Assembly (NCBI GenBank): GCA_947488485.1
Contig: CANKZO010000081.1
Coordinates: 1 to 8,971 of the forward strand
Length of the DNA: 8,971 nt
Direction of reading: 5' to 3'
DNA from: Opitutia bacterium
GTDB lineage: Bacteria; Verrucomicrobiota; Verrucomicrobiae; Opitutales; UBA953
The notes below the pieces were generated by a model. That model did no database searches. It was not told where the DNA came from and worked only from the letters and a program-made list of their open reading frames with translations. Of the stretch, positions 1 through 5,591 are shown piece by piece (within the stretch, counting starts at the first letter, position 1; the number at the start of each line of letters is the position of its first letter). The position numbers and the translations under genes are program-made.

Positions 1-516
1 AATGGTTGGAAGAGATTGGGTACTAACGCTGTGCCTTATACACAAAAAGACTGGAATCAAACATTAATTACTACAATTAATCAAGTTTCAGCTCAAATCC
101 ACAAATCAACATTGAGAGGTGGTGCGAATTGGATTGTTGTTTCTTCTGAAGTAAGTGCAGTTTTTGATGATTTGGAATACTTCCACGTATCAAATGCTTC
201 ACCAGAGCAAGACCAATACAATATGGGTATTGAAAGAGTTGGTACATTAGCTGGTCGTTACCAAGTTTACCGTGATCCTTACTTCCCTGCAAACACAGTT
301 TTAATGGGACACAAAGGAACATCTTTACTTGACACAGGTTACATCTACGCACCGTATGTACCATTACAATTAACACCAACAATGTATAACCCGTTCAACT
401 TTACACCAATTAAAGGTATAATGACAAGATACGCTAAAAAGCTGGTTAACAACCGTTTCTACGGTAGAATTACAGTTGATGGTGTTAGAACATTTGACTT
501 AAATGAGTTAAGATAA
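1..516 (+). CDS. Major capsid protein, T4 gp23-like, C-terminal part (5' end outside window)
   Basis: The reading frame is open from base 1, so this is a gene cut by the window edge; the first in-frame TTG at 16 is not a real start. The visible 171 residues match the C-terminal half of gp23-type HK97-fold capsid proteins: a 'GGANWIVVSSEVSAVFDDL' strand, the 'GRYQVYRDPYFPANTVLMGHKG' region, the diagnostic 'YIYAPYVPLQLTP' motif near residue 118, and a closing 'TRYAKKLVNNRFYGRI' segment. The protein would form the capsomers of the head. Codon use differs from the rest of the window: TAC, TTC, AAC and CGT are common, whereas neighbouring genes use TAT, TTT, AAT and AGA. That fits translational selection on a very abundant protein. 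A strong terminator follows 24 bases after the stop. I am confident of the family, but cannot say how close it is to any named phage. Confidence 0.87.
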   Translation, partial: NGWKRLGTNAVPYTQKDWNQTLITTINQVSAQIHKSTLRGGANWIVVSSEVSAVFDDLEYFHVSNASPEQDQYNMGIERVGTLAGRYQVYRDPYFPANTVLMGHKGTSLLDTGYIYAPYVPLQLTPTMYNPFNFTPIKGIMTRYAKKLVNNRFYGRITVDGVRTFDLNELR

Positions 517-539
517 TCAATTTTATATTGATATAATAG

Positions 540-571
540 AAAGGGTTGCAAGTTTTTGCAGCCCTTTTTTT
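540..571 (+). terminator. Rho-independent terminator after the capsid gene
   Basis: A 9-bp stem (542-550 with 557-565, one G-U pair) has a 6-base loop and is followed by an uninterrupted T run at 566-571. A-T pairs at 540-541 with 566-567 extend the stem. It ends plus-strand transcription just before the convergent endonuclease gene, whose stop lies at 575-577. No comparable T run exists on the minus-strand side, so it should act in one direction. Confidence 0.85.
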
Positions 572-574
572 ATT

Positions 575-2194
575 TTAAAGAAGTAACTCGTATTTCAAAT
601 TACCAGTATCCCATATTCTATCAAAACCTAATTCATTCATTATTTGAGTTTCACTTTTACTCTCATCATACCCCCTACTTACCAAGCGGTCTTTTCTATA
701 ATTGAATCTATGTTCTCTAAATTCATATTTTTTCGTATAGGAGTAATTTGGTTTTGTTGTACCTATGTAATTAAAACCTACTTTTGAGTAGAAGCAATAT
801 TTGTCAGATGGCGACCAGTTTCTATTTGCGTAGGTTATTATTTTAGTTGGTAAATATGTTTTAATAAAATGTTTTAATAACTTACTAAAACCCCCAACCA
901 CATTATTGGAACAATACCTGTATAATTCATATTCATTAATATGTGAGGTTTTATTTCCTAGGACTTTTCTTAGTTTACCGAATGTGATTACGGCTTCTAT
1001 ATTCCCTTTATGGGATAGGCCAAAATATATGGATGATTTATCATTTCCTTGTAGATGGTTTGAATTTAAAAACTCACTTTTTTCTTTATTTGATATGGTT
1101 ACTATCTGGCAATCTCTTGCGTATATTTTTTTATCATTTTGTTTAAACAAATTAACCAATCTATTTTTAACCACATCTTTTTTGGTTAACCATTCATCGG
1201 AGAATATATGTATTAGCTGTATATTTTTTTCTATACATTTATTTGTTTTATTGATATGATAATTTTTGTGTTTTCCTTGTTTCTCTGAATGCCAATATAA
1301 CCCATTATATTCTATGGCGATATTATGGTGGGGGAGGTATAAATCCAATTCTATTCCGGATAGAAGTTTCTTATCACAAACAATAACTTCAACGTTTAGG
1401 GATTTAATAAACTCTTCAATCTCAATTTCAGATTTACTTCTATATGTATGGTTAATAACACAATTATTTAAATTATCGACAAATTGTGTTCTTGTATTAT
1501 TTGAAACTAGTGATTTATCTCCAAACTCTTGTCTATAATCATTAACATTTGTGTTATGTAGTGATAGGTGAGTATTGCTAATTGTTTTAAATTGCTCATC
1601 ACATATATTACAAGTAATATAGTTGTTATTATCTTCAAATAATTTTTCTCTATCAGTTAACTTAACATATGTTGGGAATAGATGATATTCAGATGGGTGT
1701 TTTATTAGATACTCATCAACATTACTGTGGTTTGTTTCAATATGTTTTGTTAATGATCCAGTTTTATTTGTTAAATCTTTTGTTTTCCAGCCACAATCCA
1801 AACATTCTATATGGGTTTCAATAGTCTTTTCTATAACATCAAAATATATTAGATGCCAATAGTTTCCAGTGTTATTTAAATACATTCTACGTCTGAATGA
1901 AGATAATATCTCAACGTTGGGGGTGCATTGTTTAATATGATTGGTTAACCCCCCACTTTTATTTTCAATATCATTAAATTCTTTCCCACAGTTTTTGCAT
2001 TTTACTTTTGAATCTAAATGTATTATTTGTTCAACTTGTTTATTTTTAACCTGACCTCCCTTTGATTTTAATGGGATATGATTATCTATCAAGATTTTCT
2101 TTATCTTTATCTTGCCAATTTTAAATTCCTTTGCCAACGAATCTATTGAGCAATTGGTGTTATATTTTGCAATAATATCTTGTTCCATAGACAT
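575..2194 (-). CDS. Putative free-standing homing endonuclease (zinc fingers + Vsr/EDxHD-like nuclease + GNAT-like C-terminal domain)
   Basis: The protein has 539 residues if it starts at the ATG at 2194; an upstream in-frame TTG at 2224 would add ten hydrophobic residues and is less likely. Residues 16-50 look like a helix-turn-helix. Three zinc fingers follow: Cys66/Cys69/His86/Cys90, Cys131/Cys134/His151/His156 and Cys195/Cys198/His209/His213. Residues 250-350 resemble Vsr/EDxHD-type PD-(D/E)XK nucleases: 'RSKSEIEIEEFI', 'ELDLYLP' (Asp284), 'IAIEYNGLYWHSE' (Glu295, His302) and 'HIFSDEW'. Residues about 360-530 ('FLNSNHLQG', 'VVGGFSKLLKHFI', 'YANRNWSPSDKY', 'GFNYIGTTKPNY') resemble a GNAT-like domain often joined to phage nucleases; its role is unknown to me. 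It lies opposite to and convergent with the capsid gene, a typical site for a homing gene. Which DNA it cuts cannot be read from the sequence. The reading frame is intact. Confidence 0.75.
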   Translation of the reverse strand: MSMEQDIIAKYNTNCSIDSLAKEFKIGKIKIKKILIDNHIPLKSKGGQVKNKQVEQIIHLDSKVKCKNCGKEFNDIENKSGGLTNHIKQCTPNVEILSSFRRRMYLNNTGNYWHLIYFDVIEKTIETHIECLDCGWKTKDLTNKTGSLTKHIETNHSNVDEYLIKHPSEYHLFPTYVKLTDREKLFEDNNNYITCNICDEQFKTISNTHLSLHNTNVNDYRQEFGDKSLVSNNTRTQFVDNLNNCVINHTYRSKSEIEIEEFIKSLNVEVIVCDKKLLSGIELDLYLPHHNIAIEYNGLYWHSEKQGKHKNYHINKTNKCIEKNIQLIHIFSDEWLTKKDVVKNRLVNLFKQNDKKIYARDCQIVTISNKEKSEFLNSNHLQGNDKSSIYFGLSHKGNIEAVITFGKLRKVLGNKTSHINEYELYRYCSNNVVGGFSKLLKHFIKTYLPTKIITYANRNWSPSDKYCFYSKVGFNYIGTTKPNYSYTKKYEFREHRFNYRKDRLVSRGYDESKSETQIMNELGFDRIWDTGNLKYELLL

Positions 2195-2230
2195 AATTAT
2201 ATGTAATATACAATTTAAAAACAAATTAGT

Positions 2231-2244
2231 TTGATATTTATCAA
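2231..2244. promoter_or_regulatory. Inverted repeat in the divergent intergenic region, possible operator
   Basis: TTGATA and TATCAA arms (perfect, 6 bp) flank a 2-base centre. It lies in the 60-bp gap between the divergently transcribed endonuclease (start 2194) and the DUF5872-like gene (start 2255). Such a site could bind a dimeric regulator controlling either side, but in AT-rich DNA a short palindrome may also occur by chance. Confidence 0.3.
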
Positions 2245-2254
2245 TAAAAATTTT

Positions 2255-2608
2255 ATGGAAAATAAGCCATCATTTTTGGACGAAGATTTAAGAGTTTGGT
2301 TTGGTGATAAGAAAAAACCAAAAGGTAGCAATCAACCCAAAGGACCCTGGGTTAATATATGTAGAAAAGATTCAAATGGCAAGCATCCGCCTTGTGGTAG
2401 AGAATCGGATGAAAAAGGTGCTTATCCCAAATGTAGGGCTGCTGGCGTTGCTGGTAAGATGAGTGATGCTGAAAAGAAATCTGCTTGTTCAAAGAAAAGA
2501 AAAGCTGAAAAAAAGAATCCAAAGCCTGGAACGGGGAATAAGCCAACAATGGTTTCAAATGAAAGTATATTAAGGATTCTTAAAGAGTATGTCCAAAATA
2601 TCACTTAA
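2255..2608 (+). CDS. DUF5872-like small basic cysteine-containing phage protein
   Basis: The ATG at 2255 gives 117 residues; an upstream in-frame TTG at 2231 lies inside an inverted repeat and is unlikely to be used. Visible pattern: 'FLDEDLRVWFG' at residues 7-17, then 'PWVNICRKDSNGKHPPCGRE', 'GAYPKCRAA', and 'KMSDAEKKSACSKKRKAEKK'. This order (W-V-x-I, C-G-R, Y-P-K-C, M-S-x-x-E-K, K-R-K) is that of the DUF5872 family, known from phages and giant viruses and without an established function. Four cysteines (36, 47, 60, 78) could bind a metal. The 60-90 region is rich in lysine, which suggests nucleic-acid contact. The last 17 residues, 'ESILRILKEYVQ' onward, form a likely amphipathic helix. 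The gene converges on the next one. The family call is fairly firm; any function is inference. Confidence 0.72.
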   Translation: MENKPSFLDEDLRVWFGDKKKPKGSNQPKGPWVNICRKDSNGKHPPCGRESDEKGAYPKCRAAGVAGKMSDAEKKSACSKKRKAEKKNPKPGTGNKPTMVSNESILRILKEYVQNIT

Positions 2609-2624
2609 ATAAGTTATATTTTTT
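2595..2624 (+). terminator. AT-only hairpin, candidate bidirectional terminator between convergent genes
   Basis: Arms AAAATAT (2595-2601) and ATATTTT (2616-2622) enclose an inner ACTT/AAGT stem with an AAAT loop; a single C/T mismatch interrupts the stem. T residues run from 2619 to 2624. The hairpin straddles the TAA stop at 2606-2608 and lies before the convergent stop at 2630. The stem has very few G-C pairs, so it would be a weak terminator. Confidence 0.4.
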
Positions 2625-2629
2625 CATTT

Positions 2630-3016
2630 CTAAAATGATTCAACTTTGATTAAAAAGTTTTCTTTTAAGAAATTTGATAAATCATAGAACACATCAAATT
2701 TTGATGCCATTTTATTATCAAATGCTTCAATTATTTCCATATGGGTGTTTTGATGCGAAATAAAGAATTTGAAGACTTCATATTCATATATGACATTCAC
2801 ATCTCTATCAATAATATTGATATATATGTTTTCATCCTCAAAGTAAACCAACCTTTCCGCTGATTTTGATGAATATGCCAATTTTGCATCAGGGTGATTA
2901 ATCAGCTTAATGCAAATATTCTTGCAACGTATATCATCTTCTGATGGGTCAACTATTGCAAGAATGTTTTGTTTAAATGAAGAAATTAAATTATTGAATA
3001 ATAATAATACGTTCAT
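2630..3016 (-). CDS. Hypothetical protein, 128 residues
   Basis: I do not recognise this protein. It starts at the ATG at 3016 and ends at a TAG 21 bases from the convergent DUF5872-like gene. The N-terminus, 'MNVLLLFNNLISSFKQNILAIVD', is hydrophobic and probably helical, but lacks the positive charge expected of a signal peptide. The middle ('ERLVYFEDENIYINIIDRD', residues about 54-72) looks like alternating beta strands, and the C-terminus ('NKMASKFDVFYDLSNFLKEN') like a helix. No cysteine motif or catalytic pattern stands out. It shares strand and a 50-base gap with the gene at 3067-3501, so the two may be transcribed together. The codon bias is that of a real gene and no competing frame is as plausible. 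Confidence 0.6.
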   Translation of the reverse strand: MNVLLLFNNLISSFKQNILAIVDPSEDDIRCKNICIKLINHPDAKLAYSSKSAERLVYFEDENIYINIIDRDVNVIYEYEVFKFFISHQNTHMEIIEAFDNKMASKFDVFYDLSNFLKENFLIKVESF

Positions 3017-3066
3017 TAGTTTTATTTTAATTCAAGTATAACGTTTTTTTTTAACAAATCAATTTA

Positions 3067-3501
3067 TTATTTCTTCCATTTACCTCCCAATTTTTTATAA
3101 CGTTTTGCTGCCGCACCATTGCAATATGCGCTAGGACATACTTTGTATCTTGATTTTGCCCAAGTTAAACATTGGCTCCATAATTTTGGATTTGTTGGTT
3201 TGTTTTTTTTATCTTTTGCTTCTGTTAAATTCTGGTCATCATCATTAAATTCATTCATCATAAAATCAAAAACTTGATCCATATTTTCTTTTGCAACACT
3301 TATATGGTCGTCAGCCCAATCATGCCCATTTTTTATTAATTCATTTACCTCATCTGGTTGTAGTTCAAGCAATAATTCGCATTGTCTTTTTATTTGCTTT
3401 AAATTACCAAAGAACATGTAATTTTCTGTTGCTTGTTCGTTTAAAGTTTTTTGAATAATTTTTTTAATTATTGGATTAATCATCATGTTATTTTTATTCA
3501 T
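3067..3501 (-). CDS. Small phage protein with C-terminal PSAY-x-N / YKK-x-GG-x-W motif
   Basis: This protein has 144 residues. The N-terminal 23 ('INPIIKKIIQKTLNEQ') form an amphipathic helix ending in L-N-E. Residues 56-85 hold 'IKNGHDWADDHISVAKENMD' and a helix 'QVFDFMMNEF', followed by an acidic linker (86-95). The last 45 residues carry the motif of a widespread phage C-terminal module: 'NPKLWSQCLTWAKSRYKVCP', 'SAYCNGAAAKRYKKLGGKWK'. As I remember the family, it usually has YPSAYAN-x-W-A; here cysteines sit at 111, 122 and 127. The module's role is not established to my knowledge; the basic end could bind DNA or a partner. Further ATGs lie at 3486 and 3483, but the 3501 ATG is the first in frame. 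It is divergent from the gene starting at 3551, with a 49-bp shared control region. Confidence 0.68.
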   Translation of the reverse strand: MNKNNMMINPIIKKIIQKTLNEQATENYMFFGNLKQIKRQCELLLELQPDEVNELIKNGHDWADDHISVAKENMDQVFDFMMNEFNDDDQNLTEAKDKKNKPTNPKLWSQCLTWAKSRYKVCPSAYCNGAAAKRYKKLGGKWKK

Positions 3502-3550
3502 AAATATCTTTTTTTATACTTTATAACTATTTATTGTGAAAAATAATTAC

Positions 3551-3892
3551 ATGAGAAAAACATTAAGATTAAACGAAGATCAACTTACTACATTAATTGC
3601 TAAAATTGTTAATGAACAATTGGGTGGTAGTGATTACAATGGTGGTGAATTGCAAAGATTTACTGATGATTATATTAGCAATATCAACCATGGGTTTTAT
3701 CGGATGGCTTTTAGTCGCGCCCTTGAAACTGGTGATTATGAGGGGTATTTGAAAAAGGTAACTGATAAACCATATGAGTTTACTGATAGTGAAAAAGAAA
3801 AGCTAAACCAATTGAAACCTCTATTTGAAAGATTAGGTAACACTGTTGCTAGAATTGACCAAATTATTGGTTTTAAGATGTCTTCGTATTAA
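3551..3892 (+). CDS. Small protein with N-terminal amphipathic 'RLNEDQL...IVNEQ' helix
   Basis: I chose the ATG at 3551 (113 residues) because the product then begins directly with 'MRKTLRLNEDQLTTLIAKIV' followed by N-E-Q; a GTG at 3536 would add five residues. This leading helix resembles the short N-terminal segments (R-L-T-E-x-D-L-x-x-I-V-x-x-V-I-x-E) common on minor structural or packaged proteins of marine phages. The helix ends in V-N-E, similar to T4 prohead protease sites of (L/I/V)-x-E type. The rest is acidic and helical: 'GGELQRFTDDYISNINHGFY' (residues about 31-50), then a second helical block 'FTDSEKEKLNQLKPLFERL' and 'TVARIDQIIGF'. I do not recognise the main body. The gene converges on the LRR operon, with a structured spacer between them. 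Confidence 0.62.
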   Translation: MRKTLRLNEDQLTTLIAKIVNEQLGGSDYNGGELQRFTDDYISNINHGFYRMAFSRALETGDYEGYLKKVTDKPYEFTDSEKEKLNQLKPLFERLGNTVARIDQIIGFKMSSY

Positions 3893-3898
3893 AAACAA

Positions 3899-3992
3899 AC
3901 CCATATATTTTGATTCTAATGGACTTTTTTTTATAAAATGATATAGTATATCACAATATATAAAAAACGTATTGTGTTCAAAATATATGGGT
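3899..3992. repeat. 15-bp perfect inverted repeat with nested inverted repeats, possible terminator or RNA element
   Basis: The outer arms are 3899-3913 (ACCCATATATTTTGA) and 3978-3992 (its exact complement), 64 bases apart. Inside lie a second pair, CACAATA (3952-3958) with TATTGTG (3970-3976), and an odd palindrome, GATATA-G-TATATC, at 3940-3952. Read on the minus strand, downstream of the LRR operon, the last outer arm is followed by TTGTTTTT (3898-3891), so the element could end that transcript. On the plus strand no T run follows, although a run of eight T lies inside the loop (3925-3932). It fills the 113-bp gap between convergent genes. Confidence 0.6.
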
Positions 3993-4005
3993 AATTTTGA
4001 TACTT

Positions 4006-4587
4006 TTACGCCTGAATTTCTACATCACCTACTATCTCTCCGCCTTTTGAAGTAATAATGTCATGTAATTCTCTTCTACTATATTTATCTGAAATTGGTG
4101 TGAACATAAAAGTTAAATCCTCTCCAACATATAAATTAAAAGGAATGTATGTTAACTGGTAACAACGTTTTATACTTAAGAAACTCTCAACATGTAAATT
4201 GTCTGGAAGATTTAATATCCTAGGACACTCCCATAAATAGAAGCTAACATCAACATATAAATCATTTGGTAATTCTGTTATACTTTCGCAACGTATTATA
4301 TCTAAATCACCCCCAACATATAATTTATTTGGCAGTTTTTTTAGATAATTACAATTTTTTAAAACCAATTTACCAGTAACATATAAATCATTTGGAAGTT
4401 CTTTTAATTGATTAGAATTTTCAAAAACCAAATCACCCTCATGTCTATATTGAACACCATCTGGATGGTTTTCAAATTTTTCAATTAAAATATTCATTGG
4501 TTTTAAATCAACCCACTCCTGTGGTATTTTCTTATTCTCCTTTGTTTCAAGGAAATTAAGTATATTGTCTATTGTGTTTGTTTTCAT
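4006..4587 (-). CDS. Leucine-rich-repeat protein, third of three tandem paralogues
   Basis: This 193-residue protein has three parts. Residues 1-50 are a constant head ('MKTNTIDNILNFLETKENKK', 'IPQEWVDL', 'HPDGVQYRHEGD'). Residues 51-155 are five LRR units of exactly 21 residues with the pattern G-D-L-x-(I/L/F)-x-x-C-x-x-(I/L)-x-x-L-P-(N/D)-x-L-(Y/H)-V. Residues 156-193 form a cap ('TPISDKYSRRELHDIITSKG' then G-E-I). A cysteine recurs at the same repeat position in several units. No signal peptide or membrane segment is visible. LRR solenoids bind proteins or glycans. Position at the end of a tail-like operon suggests a role in host contact or an accessory factor, but this is inference. The start lies 12 bases past the previous stop, with the shared leader TAGATA immediately before ATG. 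Recognition as an LRR protein is firm; the function is open. Confidence 0.8.
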   Translation of the reverse strand: MKTNTIDNILNFLETKENKKIPQEWVDLKPMNILIEKFENHPDGVQYRHEGDLVFENSNQLKELPNDLYVTGKLVLKNCNYLKKLPNKLYVGGDLDIIRCESITELPNDLYVDVSFYLWECPRILNLPDNLHVESFLSIKRCYQLTYIPFNLYVGEDLTFMFTPISDKYSRRELHDIITSKGGEIVGDVEIQA

Positions 4588-4598
4588 TATCTATATAT
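4430..4598 (-). repeat. Direct repeat copy 1: conserved leader and head of an LRR gene
   Basis: This 169-bp block matches 4955-5123 at 163 of 169 positions by eye, without gaps. It covers the 11 bases before the ATG and the first 52-53 codons. Of the six differences two are silent; the rest change residues 4, 5, 11 and 33. Identity stops where the LRR units begin. Confidence 0.85.
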
Positions 4599-4599
4599 T

Positions 4600-5112
4600 C
4601 TAAAAAGCCCTACGTATTTCACCATTTATTTGCCCACCTTTCGATGTAATCATTTCTATTATTTCTTCATTAGTATATTTTTCAGCAAGTGTTGTGTTTT
4701 CTATAAATAAATCACCCCCAATAAATAACTTATTTGGAAGTTCTGATATGTTTGTATTTAATAACGACAAGTCATACCCAACATGTAAATTATCTGGAAG
4801 TTCTCTTATATTTGAATCCCATATAAGTAAATGACCCTCAACATGTAATTTATCTGGAAGTTTTGTTGGTTTTGATAACCATAAAGTACCTTGAACATAT
4901 AAATCATTTGGTAATACATTCCTTATTCTCCTATTTTTTGAACCACTTAAATCAAAATCACCCTCATGTCTATATTGAACGCCATCTGGATGGTTTTCAA
5001 ATTTTTCAATTAAACTATTCATTGGTTTTAAATCAACCCACTCTTGTGGTATTTTCTTATTCTCCTTTGTTTCAAGGAATTTAAGTATATTGTCTATTGC
5101 GCTTGTTTTCAT
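4600..5112 (-). CDS. Leucine-rich-repeat protein, second of three tandem paralogues
   Basis: This 170-residue protein has the same head as the gene at 4006-4587 (residues 1-52 differ at four positions). Its repeat region, residues 51-132, is shorter and less regular: units of about 24, 18, 20 and 20 residues, still marked by 'LPNDLYV', 'LPDKLHV', 'LPDNLHV' and 'LPNKLFI'. Here threonine, asparagine or serine replaces the cysteine seen in the downstream paralogue. The cap at 133-170 ('NTTLAEKYTNEEIIEMITSK', G-G-Q-I-N-G-E-I) matches the other two. Its ATG overlaps the preceding TAA by one base (TAATG at 5114-5110), so translation is probably coupled. The uneven units suggest deletions or recombination between repeats. 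Family is firm, function unknown; a host-contact or effector role is inference. Confidence 0.8.
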   Translation of the reverse strand: MKTSAIDNILKFLETKENKKIPQEWVDLKPMNSLIEKFENHPDGVQYRHEGDFDLSGSKNRRIRNVLPNDLYVQGTLWLSKPTKLPDKLHVEGHLLIWDSNIRELPDNLHVGYDLSLLNTNISELPNKLFIGGDLFIENTTLAEKYTNEEIIEMITSKGGQINGEIRRAF

Positions 5113-5123
5113 TATCTATATAT
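4955..5123 (-). repeat. Direct repeat copy 2: conserved leader and head of an LRR gene
   Basis: This is the partner of 4430-4598, offset by exactly 525 bases, at about 96 percent identity. It includes the TATATAGATA leader, which here also encodes the last codons of the upstream paralogue, so the leader appears to have been copied together with the head. That points to duplication of a gene-sized unit. Confidence 0.85.
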
Positions 5124-5591
5124 ATACCCAATTATATAACCATCTGGTTTAACCATATCCCTTATTTCATTATTTGTATATTTCTTTGCAAGTGGTGTGT
5201 TATCTATATATAAATTACCTACAACTTTTAATCCTTTTGGTAGGGATGTTAGATTTTTACAATATTCTAAATGCAAATCTCCGCCAACAAATGAATCGTT
5301 AGGTAATGATTCAAAATTTATGCAACCCCCTAAATACAAATCTTCCCTAACATACAACCCTTCTTGTATAAATTTTAAATTTTTACAATCAATACAAGCC
5401 AAGTATCCCAAAACATTTAAACCTTTTGGTAATGAGGTTATATTTGTTCGAGATAATCTTAAATGCTCCTTAATAGTTATTTTATTTTCTGTAAATGGTT
5501 CATTATTTACTAATTTCCACATAAATGGTGCTTTTTGATTTTCCTTTTCTTCAAGAAAATAAAATATTCTTTTTAATGTTTCTTTTTCCAT
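5112..5591 (-). CDS. Leucine-rich-repeat protein, first and most divergent of three paralogues
   Basis: This 159-residue protein has a head (1-41) that is shorter and only distantly similar to the other two: it keeps F-L-E-x-K-E-N-x-K-x-P-x-x-W. Repeats span 42-124 in units of 20, 21, 21 and 21 residues, for example 'EHLRLSRTNITSLPKGLNV' and 'GDLHLEYCKNLTSLPKGLKV'. The cap is 125-159 ('NTPLAKKYTNNEIRDMV'). The repeat register L-P-(K/N)-x-L-x-V matches phage-type LRR proteins. It starts 7 bases after the stop of the DNRLRE-like gene and its stop overlaps the next ATG, so it links the tail-like operon to the LRR pair. The leader TAGATA before ATG is shared by all three. Family assignment is good; function is not known. 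Confidence 0.78.
   Translation of the reverse strand: MEKETLKRIFYFLEEKENQKAPFMWKLVNNEPFTENKITIKEHLRLSRTNITSLPKGLNVLGYLACIDCKNLKFIQEGLYVREDLYLGGCINFESLPNDSFVGGDLHLEYCKNLTSLPKGLKVVGNLYIDNTPLAKKYTNNEIRDMVKPDGYIIGYIYR

Noticed and set aside
906..1538. Open frames on the plus strand inside the endonuclease gene (906-1259 and 1266-1538)
   Set aside because: They are antisense shadows of a long, domain-rich minus-strand gene; their translations are of low complexity and match no pattern I know.
2195..2224. Longer N-terminus of the endonuclease from a TTG at 2224
   Set aside because: It adds ten hydrophobic residues with no similarity to the rest and lies in the divergent control region; the ATG at 2194 is more credible.
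3017..3066. Bacteroidetes-type promoter (TTG, then TATACTTG) before the gene starting at 3016
   Set aside because: The -7-like element has one mismatch and the spacing is about 14 instead of about 19 bases; too weak to list.
3536..3550. GTG start for the gene at 3551-3892
   Set aside because: It adds only five residues; the ATG at 3551 puts the conserved leader helix at the very N-terminus.
3899..3992. CRISPR-like or IS-like element in the convergent spacer
   Set aside because: Only one inverted pair, no regularly spaced direct repeats, no transposase, and no target-site duplication could be identified.
4006..5591. Diversity-generating retroelement acting on the LRR genes
   Set aside because: No reverse transcriptase, template repeat or A-specific substitution pattern is seen. 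The differences in the shared block are few and mixed, and repeat-unit changes look like recombination or drift.
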